A stretch of 64,000 nucleotides of DNA from Silene conica (GCA_029255685.2 CM055320.2:11456614-11520613); one strand, 5' to 3'. Positions 13,365 to 24,070 are shown, counted from the stretch's first letter. Notes: a model not told the origin generated them from the sequence alone. Program-made: numbers and translations.

Positions 13365-14564
13365 TCTTTTAATTAATTAACATTTAATTAACATTTTATT
13401 AGATCTTATGCATGCTAATAATGTGGAAATAAGAAGATTTCGAACCCTTACACACGGTCCAAAATATAGCAAGGATGATCCTCCAATGTTCAACAAGAAC
13501 ACCTCCTTTGTGATGCACCAAGACAACCCTTGATTGAACCGAAACTTAGAACAAGCTAGTGCCAAAATCGGTTCTCCTTAAACAATTCTAATCTCTTTAA
13601 TTAGAATATGAAACTAGTATATAACTTATTATTATAAGTATTATTATTATCTCACAATAATAATATTAGAGGATTTTGTTATTATTTTTCTCACCCTTAG
13701 AAAAATTCACAAGCATAAAAGATTAGTATGAATTGTAAGCTACTTACATATTTTATGTAGGTGTTGCTTGGGGTATAAGGGAGGCCGGGTTTGGGGAAGA
13801 ACAAGAGGGAACCAATTCCCTTTCCCATGTAATTAGGGTGGCTAGTAGGTGTTAGTCTCAAAAACACTTTAATGATTATGTTTTATCAATTAATAAAACA
13901 TCCATAATCATCTTTATTTAGCCGCCCAAATCGGCACATGTGCATTCAAAATGGACTTTATTTTACTATTTTATCAACTTCACAATTGTATATTATGTAA
14001 CATGTAATATGTCACAATATTATAAAATAACAATTGTTTTAATTTAGTCATACATATTTAACAAGTAAATATTATTCATAAATTAATAAATCATATTTAT
14101 AAAATTGACTAGTAATTCGAAATTACTATTAATAAAATGGTCATTCATAATAATCGTCAATACGATTTACAACTTTTGTAATAATTATAACCCAATTTAT
14201 TCTAATCACGATATTATAAAATATCGTTTATTGTTTAATAATTGACACGTTTCAATTTTAAACATAAATCTTACAATAAGATTTAACCTCTGATTTCTCG
14301 GTATACGAGTTTAAGGAATATGATCAAATCGTATCAATATACATTTGATCACTTTATCAGTTAAGGGAATTGTCCTATAGGTGTGACCTAAAGGGATCAA
14401 CTGACCACCACCGTCATACGACAGTAATGTCAAACTCTAGCTAGCCAATCATTACCGATTAATGTTGGTCAGTTGACTAATATAAATCGTATCATCCCTT
14501 GCGCATTCTCGTTATGAGATTTAATTACGTGATCGCACTATTGTTGAGGACACATTTCCCAACA
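13365..14564 (-). repeat. 3' LTR of copia B, main piece
   Basis: It resumes the LTR after element L and ends at ATTTCCCAACA. Together with 4666-4715 it makes 1,250 bp, equal to the 5' LTR. The LTR stem TCAACTGACCA (14397-14407) pairs with TGGTCAGTTGA (14465-14475). Confidence 0.92.
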
Positions 14565-14589
14565 ATCTCCCACTTGTCCTCGACAAGTG
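14565..14589 (-). promoter_or_regulatory. Polypurine tract and hairpin of copia B
   Basis: On the minus strand a perfect 8-bp stem CACTTGTC, loop GAG, closes directly against the purine tract GGGAGAT that abuts the LTR. A weaker purine copy sits at about 14621-14632. Confidence 0.8.
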
Positions 14590-16203
14590 TGCGTCACCAA
14601 TTCTCTTGTCCTATTACAATCTCCCACTCAATGCAAGGTGTCTCTCTGAGGTCGTACTTGCATTTGATCATGTCATGAGCGGTTTCCTCGATCTGGAGAA
14701 TAACTGTTTGACCGGAATTATCTACCATAGATACCTTCCGAGCGTGGCCACGCATTTCCAGTTGACTTCTCCTCGAGTGGCCTTGAGATTTGAACAACCC
14801 TAACAAGGGGTGGACAATTTCTATCGTACAACTTCCTTCGACTAGTCACAGTCAGTCACAGCCTGAAGCAATCCCATTTGACTCCAGTTACGAAAAGTCG
14901 TAGAGAATGGATCAAGGCTATGCCTAAACTGTACCATCTTGGAAGAGTAGTCTTTAGTCTAAGAATTGACTCATAAGAATACTATAGCAGCTCTCGCCAC
15001 GACCCGGCTATTATAAAATTTCCAGAACTCTATAAGCGGTCACCTTACCCGACAGAGTGTCTCTTGCAGTCTGCCTATGTGATCGACTAGTCATCACATA
15101 TGACTCTATGGCACTTGAACTCGCCATCAGTCGCCTCACATTCTAGTCGCTTTGAGATGTCACCTCATGTAAGCGGCTAGGGGCTATACTAAGTCAATCC
15201 AGTTCACTTATGGGGTTCAATATTGTCTCTTACAACCCATTTGGATTTTGACAAAGTATCTTTTATCTTGAGTTAATTATAACTCAAATGACATTGTTAC
15301 GCAAAAACAGTCAATACTATTTCATTGCATTTGATGCACGATCATTTATTTGTATTAGTGTTTTGCGAATAAACCTTTTATTCATGATTGCAAAACTTAC
15401 AAATCTTGGTCTCCTTCCGACTCATATTATCTCACATAATATGATCTTATTTGAGCACATATCTAGAACCTATTCTAGATCTTGAGATTCCTTTCCTGAG
15501 GGAAGCTCCCACTGTTATCTTATAACTCGTGACGTATGGATATAATAGAGGGATTAAAGAATCACTCGAAATTATCTAGTCACTTATGTGCTGAAATCTA
15601 TATTGTAGTTATTAGTGATTTCATCACCCTTTACTATTTTCAAACATCTTGGCTATATCATGAAGGTTATTCCTATCTAACCATTTTAATTTCTAATGGG
15701 CGGCCTTTTATTATCAATATAACAAACCTTCCCGTAAAGCTCCATCATCTTATGATATAAAGTATTTGTTCATCTAGAATTGAAAACCTCTTATTCTTTA
15801 CACCATAAAGAATCACTCATCCTCTCTTAATGGTAGGCTTAATTCTTTTAATGAATATCGCTCCCACTGAAAACAATATCACTCGATCTCTTAAATGAAC
15901 TTTCATTTCTCGCATGTAAATCTTTATTTATCACTTGAATCATTATTACTATTACTATCCCAATAGTGATCTATTTTCATTCAATCAATCATCACCCTCT
16001 TTTCATGTCTTCGTTTCCTCGAGACGAATATGACATGATAATTTCCTTATAACTACATTGAGAGAATTGAGATGATTTCTTCTCTTTTATCTTATAAATT
16101 TAGAAAAATCATTTATTAAGGAATCGTTTTCCTTCCGATTTCATACGGGGTTTCATTATATCCTCTCTTTGAAACAATGAACAAAAGGAACCTTTCCTCG
16201 TGT
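14590..16203 (-). other. 3' noncoding region of copia B
   Basis: About 1.6 kb, AT-rich, with no recognisable pol domain on either strand. It ends at the target site of element C (GTCCT, 16204-16208) and continues at 25658. Confidence 0.7.
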
Positions 16204-16480
16204 GTCCTTGATGCGTGTCTATTTTATGATGTTTTTCATCTATTTTTACACGCATTTGGTCGCTCATTTACTATGTTTTAGCCCTTATTTCCCAACAATT
16301 GTGTACTTTCGTATTTTTATGCACTTTTGCAGATTTGTGCGGAAAAAGGACGATTTTACACCAAACTTATGCCCTCGAGACTTTTGCATAATTAAGGAAC
16401 GAAGGAAAGTCAACAGGAATCATTAATCAAGTATCAAAAAGTCAAACCCGAGACAAATCAAAGCAATCATATGCAGTAAC

Positions 16481-17769
16481 TGTAAGGTTTAACTAGTTGC
16501 TCATAAACTAATTTAGTCATACTAACAAAACCCTTTAATTAACTTTTAATTAACATATTTATAAACTCGTTTATAAGATCTTATGCATGCTAAAATAAGC
16601 GGAAATAGGAGAAAATGAACCCTTACACACGGTCCAATAATATGCTAGGATGATCCTCCGAGTACCCAAATTAGAATACCTCCTCCGGATGCACCAAGAC
16701 AATCCCTTAAGAACCGAACCCTTATTAGTGCTAGACAAGAAATCGGTTTTCTCCTTAAACTTATTCTAATCACTCTTATTAGAATAATATATGAATACTA
16801 CTCTTAGTATAATTTTTATTATCTTATAATAAGTATTTTAGAGGTTAAATAATCTCTCCTTTTGTGAGTATATTTCGGCCAAAGAGGGAGAGAGGAGAAC
16901 TAGAATGAGTATGACATATATCTCATTTATATATATCAATCATGCTTTCAATAAGATAATCATATTATCTTAAGCATGCTTATGGGGGAGAGGGTAGCCG
17001 GCTTAGGGAGTCTCAATAGGAGACATCTTCTCTTCTCAAGGTATTTAGGGTGGTTAATAGGTTGGTGTCTCAAGAACAATGTCTCAAGCAATGATTAAGG
17101 AGCAATCAACACACTAATTAACCACACAACCATCACCATTTAGCCGTGCCATATTGTCCATAATATGGACTTTATTTTACAATTTGTCAAATGTATAATT
17201 GTATAAAGTGTGACATCTTATATGTCATTTAGATATAAAATACTTTAGTACATTTGAAACATGTAAATATTTATCCCATAAATATTATACATAATTAAAT
17301 AAATCACATTTATTCAATTAATATGTAATTCGAAATTACCATTGTAAAATAATATTTTATCGTCAATACGATTTACAACCTTTGTATTAATTTCAACCCA
17401 ATTCATTCTAATTACGATATCTTAAAATATCGTTTAATGTTTAACAATTGACACATTTCAATTTTAAACATAAATCTTACATTAAGATTTCACCTCTAAT
17501 TTCTCGATATACGAGTTTAAGGAATGTGATCAAATCGTATCAATATACATTTGATCACTTTATCAATTAAGGGAATTGTCCTAAAGGTGTGACCTAAAGG
17601 GATCAACTGACCACCACCGTCATACGACAGTAATGTCAAACTCTAGCTAGCCAATCATTACCGATTAATGTTGGTCAGTTGACTAATAAATCGTATCATC
17701 CCTTGCGCATTCTTGTTATGAGATTTAATTACGTGATCGCACTTATTGTTGAGGACACATTTCCCAACA
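16481..17769 (-). mobile_element. Solo LTR of the A/B copia family
   Basis: This is a single 1,289-bp LTR of the A/B family with target duplication GTAAC on both sides (16476-16480, 17770-17774). It has no interior, so it arose by LTR-LTR recombination after insertion. It lies in C, which lies in B, so the family was active both before and after C arrived. It carries the stem TCAACTGACCA (17603-17613) with TGGTCAGTTGA (17672-17682). Confidence 0.93.
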
Positions 17770-17775
17770 GTAACG

Positions 17776-17879
17776 GGTCGACCGACCTACTAAATGGGTC
17801 GGCCGACCAGTTCTTTGAAGCCCAGAATTCGTGAAGCCCGTAAAGAGGTCGACCGACCCACTAAGTAGGTCGACCGACC
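17776..17879. repeat. Two paired dyad modules, 5' LTR of C
   Basis: Dyads at 17776-17787/17797-17808 and 17847-17858/17868-17879, each pair with a 9-nt spacer. The first begins one base after the solo-LTR target duplication. Confidence 0.95.
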
Positions 17880-17953
17880 TCAGCGAAGCCCAGAAGCGTT
17901 TTCGGAAATCGTTTAGAAGTATGGAGTCTTTAGGAAACTCTTAATTTCTGCCC

Positions 17954-17960
17954 TATATAA
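17954..17960 (+). promoter_or_regulatory. TATA box, 5' LTR of C
   Basis: TATATAA in the context CCCTATATAAAC, placed mid-LTR as expected for the U3/R boundary. The same site is at 24522-24528 in the 3' LTR. Confidence 0.65.
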
Positions 17961-18416
17961 ACTAATCTTGTGATTAGGGTTACATATTCAGTTTTTATCA
18001 TTGAGTTTTAGCTTCTAGTTTTTACCATCTAGCTTTTTATCACCTTTCATCCATCATAATAATCAAGTTCATAATTCAGTTTTATTCCGTCTTTAGTTTA
18101 TTTGTAATCTTTCAATAACTCTCAAGCATTCAATAAAGTTTGTTCCTTTCTGCCTTAATTCCGATTTCTGGTAATTACTCTCTTAATCTAGTTTCAGTAT
18201 TGTTCTTATTATTGTTGCATCCGGTTTAAGTTAGAATTCCAAGCTTTATTAATTCTTGCATGTTTAGATTATCGATCGTTCACCATGTTTTCCATATCAA
18301 ATCTCGTCTTTATTGTTGTTCCAGTAATTATGAGTAGCTAAATTCACATGTTAGGATGTAGGGGATGAATATGCATAGGTAACGTAAATTCCGAGACCGA
18401 CCTGTAGCAGAGCCGT

Positions 18417-18490
18417 GGTCGGCCGACTCAATTAATGGGTTGGTCGACCAAGGCGGTGGTCGGCCGACTGGAGTAGCCGGTCGGTCGACC
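18417..18490. repeat. Two paired dyad modules, downstream of TATA
   Basis: Dyads at 18417-18428/18438-18449 and 18458-18469/18479-18490, both with 9-nt spacers. They lie in the part of the LTR likely to be transcribed. Confidence 0.93.
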
Positions 18491-18545
18491 CACTCGCGTC
18501 TGTATTCTGTTTCGTCTTTCTTTGTTGACTATAATACCCTACAAT

Positions 18546-18768
18546 GAGACTGAAAGGAGACTTGTAGGATGTTAGTAATGACCTACCCAAGATTGAGAGA
18601 TACGAGAAGGGCATTGGTTTACCCCTTAAGACGGCTAGGTTACTTAAGACTGAAAGGTATGTGACCTAGGATTTAGGAATCACCCTTATTGTTTTCACCC
18701 AATAATTGTGAGACCTAGGAACTAATAGCATAGGCCGAAAGGAGCTATTAGGTACCATAGACCGAAAG
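18546..18768 (+). repeat. GACTGAAAGG-like motif series in Athila LTR
   Basis: GACTGAAAGG appears twice (near 18547 and 18648), followed by two CCGAAAGGA versions (near 18733 and 18760). The series is kept in the 3' LTR of C and in the D 5' LTR. Its meaning is unknown. Confidence 0.7.
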
Positions 18769-19089
18769 GATATGTTACACCCCTTACGCGACTGCAATAC
18801 ATGTTGACCTTAGGATTTATATTACCTTAGCTATTTATTACCCAAACATCCTAGCATCCCTTTTATTATTGTTTTATTATCATCTTTATTTACTTGTTTT
18901 ATTTTTAATCCTTGCTTTAGACTTAGTAAACAACCAATCAAACCCCCAAATTTGTTGCCTTTTAACATAAACATCAAACAATAAACATTCCCCACCTCTT
19001 TGTGGTTCGACCCTTACTATCGCTATCTATAGTTTTAGTTTGGTTCATAAATTTTATCTTTGGTACCCTCAACGACGGGCATCAAATTT

Positions 19090-19107
19090 TGGCGCCGTTG
19101 TCGGGGA
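19090..19107 (+). promoter_or_regulatory. Primer binding site, tRNA-Asp (Athila C)
   Basis: TGGCGCCGTTGTCGGGGA matches the 3' end complement of plant tRNA-Asp with one difference. tRNA-Asp priming is typical of the Athila lineage. Confidence 0.88.
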
Positions 19108-19205
19108 GGTGACGCCAGTGTTTATTGTTTATTGTTTTTGTTTCTTTTGTTTAAGGAACTTTTGTTGCTTAAACCTTCTCACTTTTTTCTTGTAGTTTCC
19201 GTCTT

Positions 19206-21023
19206 ATGCGCAGGTCAGTTCAAGGAGAACTCCTACCACTTGACCACGAGCTTGAGAGGACTCTAAGAGAAAGGAGGAAGCAACTTCTAGCGAGTAAGGA
19301 AGGAGGTTCACCATCTTCCTTATTCCAAGAGGACATCTTTGAACAACCACCATTACCAACCTCACCAAAAACACCAACTTCACAACCAAATTCACCCAAC
19401 AATCCACCTTCACCAAGAACACCACCTTTTACCTACTTGCAAGTTTTTCCGAAAGAAGAAGAAAACATGACAGAGGAAGCTACTATTGCCAGTCACTCCA
19501 TGCCTCAGGCAAATGACCTATACAAAGGGTTCACTTTACCTGCAGGTACTGGGAAGTCATTCGAGGCCAAGCCTGCCTATATTACTATGGTTGGGAGAAA
19601 CCAATTTGGAGGCTCGGCCAATGAGGATGCTGCAAAGCATATTGAAATCTTCACAGATTACATATGCTCTATTGCACCCCCAGAAGGAGTGACACAGGAC
19701 CAGATTAAGCAGACCATGTTTATCTTCTCTCTTAGGGATTCTGCAAGGGAATGGTACAGAGACCTGGACCGCACTGCTGCGGGAGTCACAGATTGGAATA
19801 CCCTAGCCTTAGCATTCTACAGAAAGTACTACTCTGCATCCAAGACTAATGCTTTGAGGGCGCAGATTACAAATTTCAAGCAGGGGCCCAATGAGGATTT
19901 CAGTGAGGCTTGGGACAGGTTCAAGAGACTTGTTCGATCCATACCACACCATGGATTCGAACAATGGTTTCTTTGTAACCAGTTCTACAATGGCCTCTAC
20001 GATGACAACAGGGCCTACTTAGATGCTGCGGCCAATGGAAGGTTCCAGGACAATTCCGGAGAGACTAAGGGTCTCAAGTTAATAGAGGATGTTGCTGTGC
20101 ACCGTGCTGAACATGGAACTTCCCGAGGCAATCAAAGGAAAGTTGAGTATAACCTGGCTGCTATTGAGGCCTTGACTGCCAAGTTAGAGAAACTAGAAGC
20201 TGGAGGGAAGTTCAATATAGGAAATGGGAGCAAGGGAGGTATTTATCAGGTGAATGTCGTTCAAGACGGACCCTTTGCTTGTGAGAGGTGTGGTGGAGAA
20301 GGGCACGTGTCAAAATTTTGTACCTCATCCAATGAGACATGTGCCGCTTTCCAACACTATCGTGGGAACAATTTTTATGACGCAAATAATAATAATGTCC
20401 ATCCCAACATGAGGTGGACAAGGCAGAATGTTCTCAACCCACAACACATGCAACCTCAGCAAAATTCCACATACATTCCCCCACATAAGCAAGGTTTACA
20501 AAAACCACCCTTCAACCCTCAACCACCTTCAAATCCACCACCCAACACAGATGCTCTTATCCAAAATCTCATTGGGTTGGTTCAGAAGGAATCTCAGGCT
20601 AAAGAGGCAGGGATGAAGATGTTAGAATCTCAGATTGCTCAAATTGCGGGCAAGAACGATACTAGGGCTCCAGGTCAACTTCCGACCAAGACGGACCAGA
20701 AAAAAGAGACTCTAAATATCATATCCCTACGAAGTGGAGCTAAAGTAGGAGGTGAAAAAGAGAAAGAAAAGCAGCCGAAGCTGACTGACAACGAGGAAGG
20801 TCGACCGACCCAGGAGCCAGGTCGACCGACCTCTGAGCAGAATCTGGAAAATCCCGCTGTACAGGAAACTGGTCGACCGACCGAGGAAGAGGGTCGACCG
20901 ACCACCGATGCGGAGAAAGAGGCCCCTTTTCGTCCCGAATTGCCGAACAACTTAAGGGACTTCCTTTTTCGGGGTGATAAGACCCCTAGGTTTCTGAAAA
21001 GGGCTGCAAACACCGATTCTTAA
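19206..21023 (+). CDS. Gag protein of Athila C (605 aa frame)
   Basis: This open frame encodes the capsid/nucleocapsid protein. The retrotransposon gag domain covers roughly residues 140-280 (landmarks REWYRDLDR, AFYRKYY, CNQFYNGLYDD). A CCHC zinc knuckle, CERCGGEGHVSKFC, lies at about 359-372. Residues 1-90 are proline- and serine-rich, and the C-terminal part is polar. Near residues 532-566 the protein carries four GRPT tetrapeptides, encoded by two paired dyad modules read in frame. Gag of D has the same domain and the same kind of GRPT pairs at a comparable place before the protease. Confidence 0.88.
   Translation: MRRSVQGELLPLDHELERTLRERRKQLLASKEGGSPSSLFQEDIFEQPPLPTSPKTPTSQPNSPNNPPSPRTPPFTYLQVFPKEEENMTEEATIASHSMPQANDLYKGFTLPAGTGKSFEAKPAYITMVGRNQFGGSANEDAAKHIEIFTDYICSIAPPEGVTQDQIKQTMFIFSLRDSAREWYRDLDRTAAGVTDWNTLALAFYRKYYSASKTNALRAQITNFKQGPNEDFSEAWDRFKRLVRSIPHHGFEQWFLCNQFYNGLYDDNRAYLDAAANGRFQDNSGETKGLKLIEDVAVHRAEHGTSRGNQRKVEYNLAAIEALTAKLEKLEAGGKFNIGNGSKGGIYQVNVVQDGPFACERCGGEGHVSKFCTSSNETCAAFQHYRGNNFYDANNNNVHPNMRWTRQNVLNPQHMQPQQNSTYIPPHKQGLQKPPFNPQPPSNPPPNTDALIQNLIGLVQKESQAKEAGMKMLESQIAQIAGKNDTRAPGQLPTKTDQKKETLNIISLRSGAKVGGEKEKEKQPKLTDNEEGRPTQEPGRPTSEQNLENPAVQETGRPTEEEGRPTTDAEKEAPFRPELPNNLRDFLFRGDKTPRFLKRAANTDS
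20799..20903. repeat. Two paired dyad modules inside gag of C
   Basis: Dyads at 20799-20810/20820-20831 and 20871-20882/20892-20903, both 9-nt spacers. The 21-nt period equals seven codons, so both dyads of a pair translate as GRPT. Confidence 0.95.
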
Positions 21024-21039
21024 GCCCCTCCTTTCCCAG

Positions 21040-21660
21040 AAAGACTCATACCTTCAAAGGACCAAGTATCTTTTGACAAATTTAAAGACGTAATTCGTTC
21101 ATTAAATGTTCAAGTTCCGTTTTTAGAATTAGTCCAACAGGTCCCTTCGTATCTTAAGTTTATGAGACAGCTTTTGTCAAGAAAGAGGTCTTTAGATAAG
21201 GTTGAGGCAGTGGCTCTCACTGAAGAGTCATCCGGTTTTTTATCACATGTTATAGCCCCTCACAAACTCGAGGACCCTGGCAGTTTTTCTGTCCCATGTA
21301 GTATAGGAACGTTCCCTGTAAAAAAGGCTTTATGCGACTTAGGAGCTAGTATCAGTGTAATGCCCCTAAGTGTTGCCTTAAAACTAGGAATGACCAATTT
21401 TGCAGTAACCAGCATGACTGTCCAAATGGCAGATCGTACATCTATGGAACCCGTAGGGGTGTTGGAAAACATCCCTGTGCGTATAGACAGGTTTTTCTTC
21501 CCAGTTGACTTTGTAGTACTGGATATCTTAGAGGATGCCCATATACCTATAATTCTATGAAGACCCTTCCTCCACACTGTAGGAGCCATCATAGATGTAG
21601 GCACTGGGACTTTAACCTTCAAAGTAGGAAAGCATTCCATCATTTATGCCCTATCTTATA
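21040..21660 (+). pseudogene. Protease region of Athila C (broken)
   Basis: The retropepsin-type aspartic protease is recognised by CDLGASISVMP (about 21331-21363) and the following MADR and VDFVVLDI segments, matching the same region of D. It would have cut the gag polyprotein. The region is broken and treated as a fossil part. Confidence 0.8.
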
Positions 21661-21674
21661 GGAAAAAGGATGTT

Positions 21675-22091
21675 ATGACCCCCATCACTTGTAATGCTAT
21701 TGCTTCTGAAAAGAAGTATAAGGTCATCACTACTTCTCCTACTCTATTGCCTACTCCTGTATCTGTTTTTACACCTCCGCCCCAGATTGGGAGCAGTATG
21801 GAGGATACTTCTATCGTGACTAATGCAGGAATTGGTTTGGGGAAACCCAAAATAAAGGAAGTCACAGTGCAGAGAGGGGGGATGGGATTCTTGAGCTACA
21901 AAGAAGATGAAGACCCAGTTGTTGTAGATCGGGAGGACAAGAAAAAGAGGCAACAAGATCCAGGAGAGAGTCCGTCGCATATGCTTTGCGGTGAAAAGGA
22001 GACGTGTTTCGCTATTCAAGCAAACACTGTGGAAACTACGGCATGTCGTCAAAAGCCGTGGTCGGAGATATTCCGCATCTTTAGCGGATAG
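21675..22091 (+). CDS. Tail ORF after protease in Athila C (unknown)
   Basis: This is the frame after the protease region. Its first residues resemble the sequence after protease in D, but the remaining ~110 residues (proline-rich, then charged, ending IFRIFSG) resemble nothing I know. In D the RT domain follows at this place. It may be a short replacement tail or the worn edge of a deleted pol. Product unknown. Confidence 0.45.
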   Translation: MTPITCNAIASEKKYKVITTSPTLLPTPVSVFTPPPQIGSSMEDTSIVTNAGIGLGKPKIKEVTVQRGGMGFLSYKEDEDPVVVDREDKKKRQQDPGESPSHMLCGEKETCFAIQANTVETTACRQKPWSEIFRIFSG

Positions 22092-22295
22092 TTATTTCAC
22101 TTATTTCAGTTTTTAAGACAATTTACTTTTTTTTGTTGAAACTTTTTAAGTTTGCTTGCTTTTTAGAACCTTTTTCCATTATGCTTGCGTAGTTAAAACT
22201 TTCGATCTGTTTCTGGCATCTCGCGCATTTGTTGGGCGCATATTTATTGCTTTTTTAGGTTTTACGAAGAAACGAAGACCGATGTGCAGCAGAGG

Positions 22296-22400
22296 GGTCG
22301 ACCGACCGGAAATATGGGTCGGTCGACCTAGTCCCTGTAATACTGGAATTCTTGCGGTCTGCAGGAAGGTCGGTCGACCTAAAGCACAGGTCGGTCGACC
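22296..22400. repeat. Two paired dyad modules, 3' region of C
   Basis: Dyads at 22296-22307/22317-22328 and 22368-22379/22389-22400, 9-nt spacers. In the first pair the dyads are exact reverse complements of each other, so a 12-bp hairpin is possible. Confidence 0.95.
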
Positions 22401-23382
22401 TACCCGTCCGTCACAGCCTGTTCGTTTCTTCCTCGGGAATCGTGCACCAATCTTGGATATTTGAGTGGCATTGCTGGCCACCAAAACCTCCCAGCTTACG
22501 CTGGTTTAGGGAGGTTTTTCTCATGCGTCTATTAACCCAGTGAGTTCTTTCCAGTTTTTTCCTTGGTTTTTGTTCACCTGCATCTTTCTTTTAATTTTCT
22601 GAAACCTTTACTTAGGCTAATGCACAATGAGGACATTGTGCGGGTTGGTTTGGGGAATGGTTTCGTGTCGCATGCATTGCATTCTGTCACACGTTTACTG
22701 CATTTCTGTCTTGCATTGTTCTTTTCTTTACTTTATCTACCTATACAACGAAAAAATACAAAAACGTGAATAAAATTCAAAAATTTCCAAAAAAATGCAC
22801 GTTTATTTTAGCATATAGGTCGAGTCGGAATGAGAGTATTTCAAGGATGATTTTTCTATCCTACATGTTTATGCCTTTACCTTGCCTTGCTAACTTGTTT
22901 TAGTATGAGAGTCTTTTGCATATCTACGAGTTTTTGTTAACTTGTTATCTTGAGACTTGACTTATACCTTGGCAACCTATTATACATTCTAAGTTTTAGA
23001 GCCTTATTCCTGGTTTCATTCTTAAACCAGTTGTCTAGGATGTGAGTAGTACTCCCCTTGGAACATGTTACATCAATATGCATAAACATGAACTTGAATT
23101 GATATACACTTGTTTTACTTTCTCGTTTTGTGAGTCTTGATACGTGCATTTGGGATCCCTTTTCTCATATTTACCCATAAGCTTCACATAGCCAAAATTG
23201 CCTTTTTATTCCCCCAAAAACTACATCCCATACTTAACCTACCTTTCCAAGCTAGTATTTGTGGTCTTTGGTTTGACTTTTAAGGCATCTTGGTTTATTT
23301 GCTATCTTGAGCAAAAACAGAAAAATTCAGAAAAAGAAAAGAAAGAAAAGAAAAACGAAAAAATCAAAACGTACAGGAAAGA

Positions 23383-23415
23383 AGTCGACCGACCTCCTTC
23401 ATGGGTCGGCCGACC
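23383..23415. repeat. Paired dyad module, 3' region of C
   Basis: Dyads at 23383-23394 and 23404-23415 with a 9-nt spacer; it directly follows the A-rich tract. Confidence 0.92.
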
Positions 23416-24033
23416 AACTGTCAACATCAGATTCAAAAAAATTCGTTCCAAAATCCCTTTCTTTTACATGTTATCACTCCCGTACTTCATCCAAAAATAT
23501 TTGGGAGTCCTTTCTTATACAATGTGAGAGTTGTGCTAACAAAAGAGCACTTTCTTATTATCAAAAGTTGTGAAATATGTTGTTAGGAACCAGTTTTACT
23601 AGCTTGGCTACTAACCCCACGTATCCAAAAACATCTTAACCACTTTTTACCTTTTACCTCACATATCTTTCATTACCTCAATTGCAAGTATCCGAGTCAC
23701 TTAATGAGTTTGTTATACAAAGTTGTAGAATTCTTGTTCATGTTAGATTGCAGGCATGTTTTCATGGGTCGCAGTTAGGTGAGTGTCTCTACAAAATTAC
23801 TTCTTTCTATCTTTTACATATATTCACCTTTTGCTTCATGAGTGTCTCGAGCGTACCGCGAAAGTCCATGGTATAAAGTCTTTATAGCCTCTAAGTTTGC
23901 AATTTTGACGACACCATAACTCGTTTGCATGATTTAAATACTTTCTCATTTTATACTTGGCATTGGTTTAGGCTTACATGTAAATTTCGCTCTGAGATTG
24001 AAATCGTTCCATTAGTTAAGATCGAGTCTATTT

Positions 24034-24070
24034 CTTGCTTGGGGGCAAGCAAGGTTTGGTTTGGGGAATT
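24034..24070 (+). promoter_or_regulatory. Hairpin and polypurine tract of Athila C
   Basis: An 8-bp stem CTTGCTTG (24034-24041) with CAAGCAAG (24046-24053), loop GGGG, is followed by GTTTGGTTTGGGGAATT up to the LTR start at 24071. Confidence 0.85.

Larger units (their letters stand above)
16209..19084 (+). repeat. 5' LTR of Athila C, split by a solo LTR
   Basis: The LTR begins TGATGCGTGTC and ends GACGGGCATCA. Excluding the solo LTR and its duplication (16481-17774) it is 1,582 bp, the same as 24071-25652. It holds four paired dyad modules, a TATA box and a run of GACTGAAAGG-like repeats. Confidence 0.93.
22092..24033 (+). other. 3' noncoding region of Athila C
   Basis: About 1.9 kb without a credible gene. 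It holds three paired dyad modules (22296-22400 and 23383-23415), an A-rich tract (about 23308-23370) and a ~50-nt block (23739-23790) that is also found in D, F and H. Confidence 0.78.

Noticed and set aside
19090-19107. tRNA gene fragment
   Set aside because: Only the 18 nt complementary to the tRNA 3' end is present, directly after an LTR; it is a primer site. The same holds for the tRNA-iMet sites.
20799-20903. GTCGAC-rich modules as cloning linker contamination (SalI sites)
   Set aside because: They occur in frame in two gag genes, at matching places in related elements, with diverged spacers and dyad variants; linkers would be identical and placed at random.
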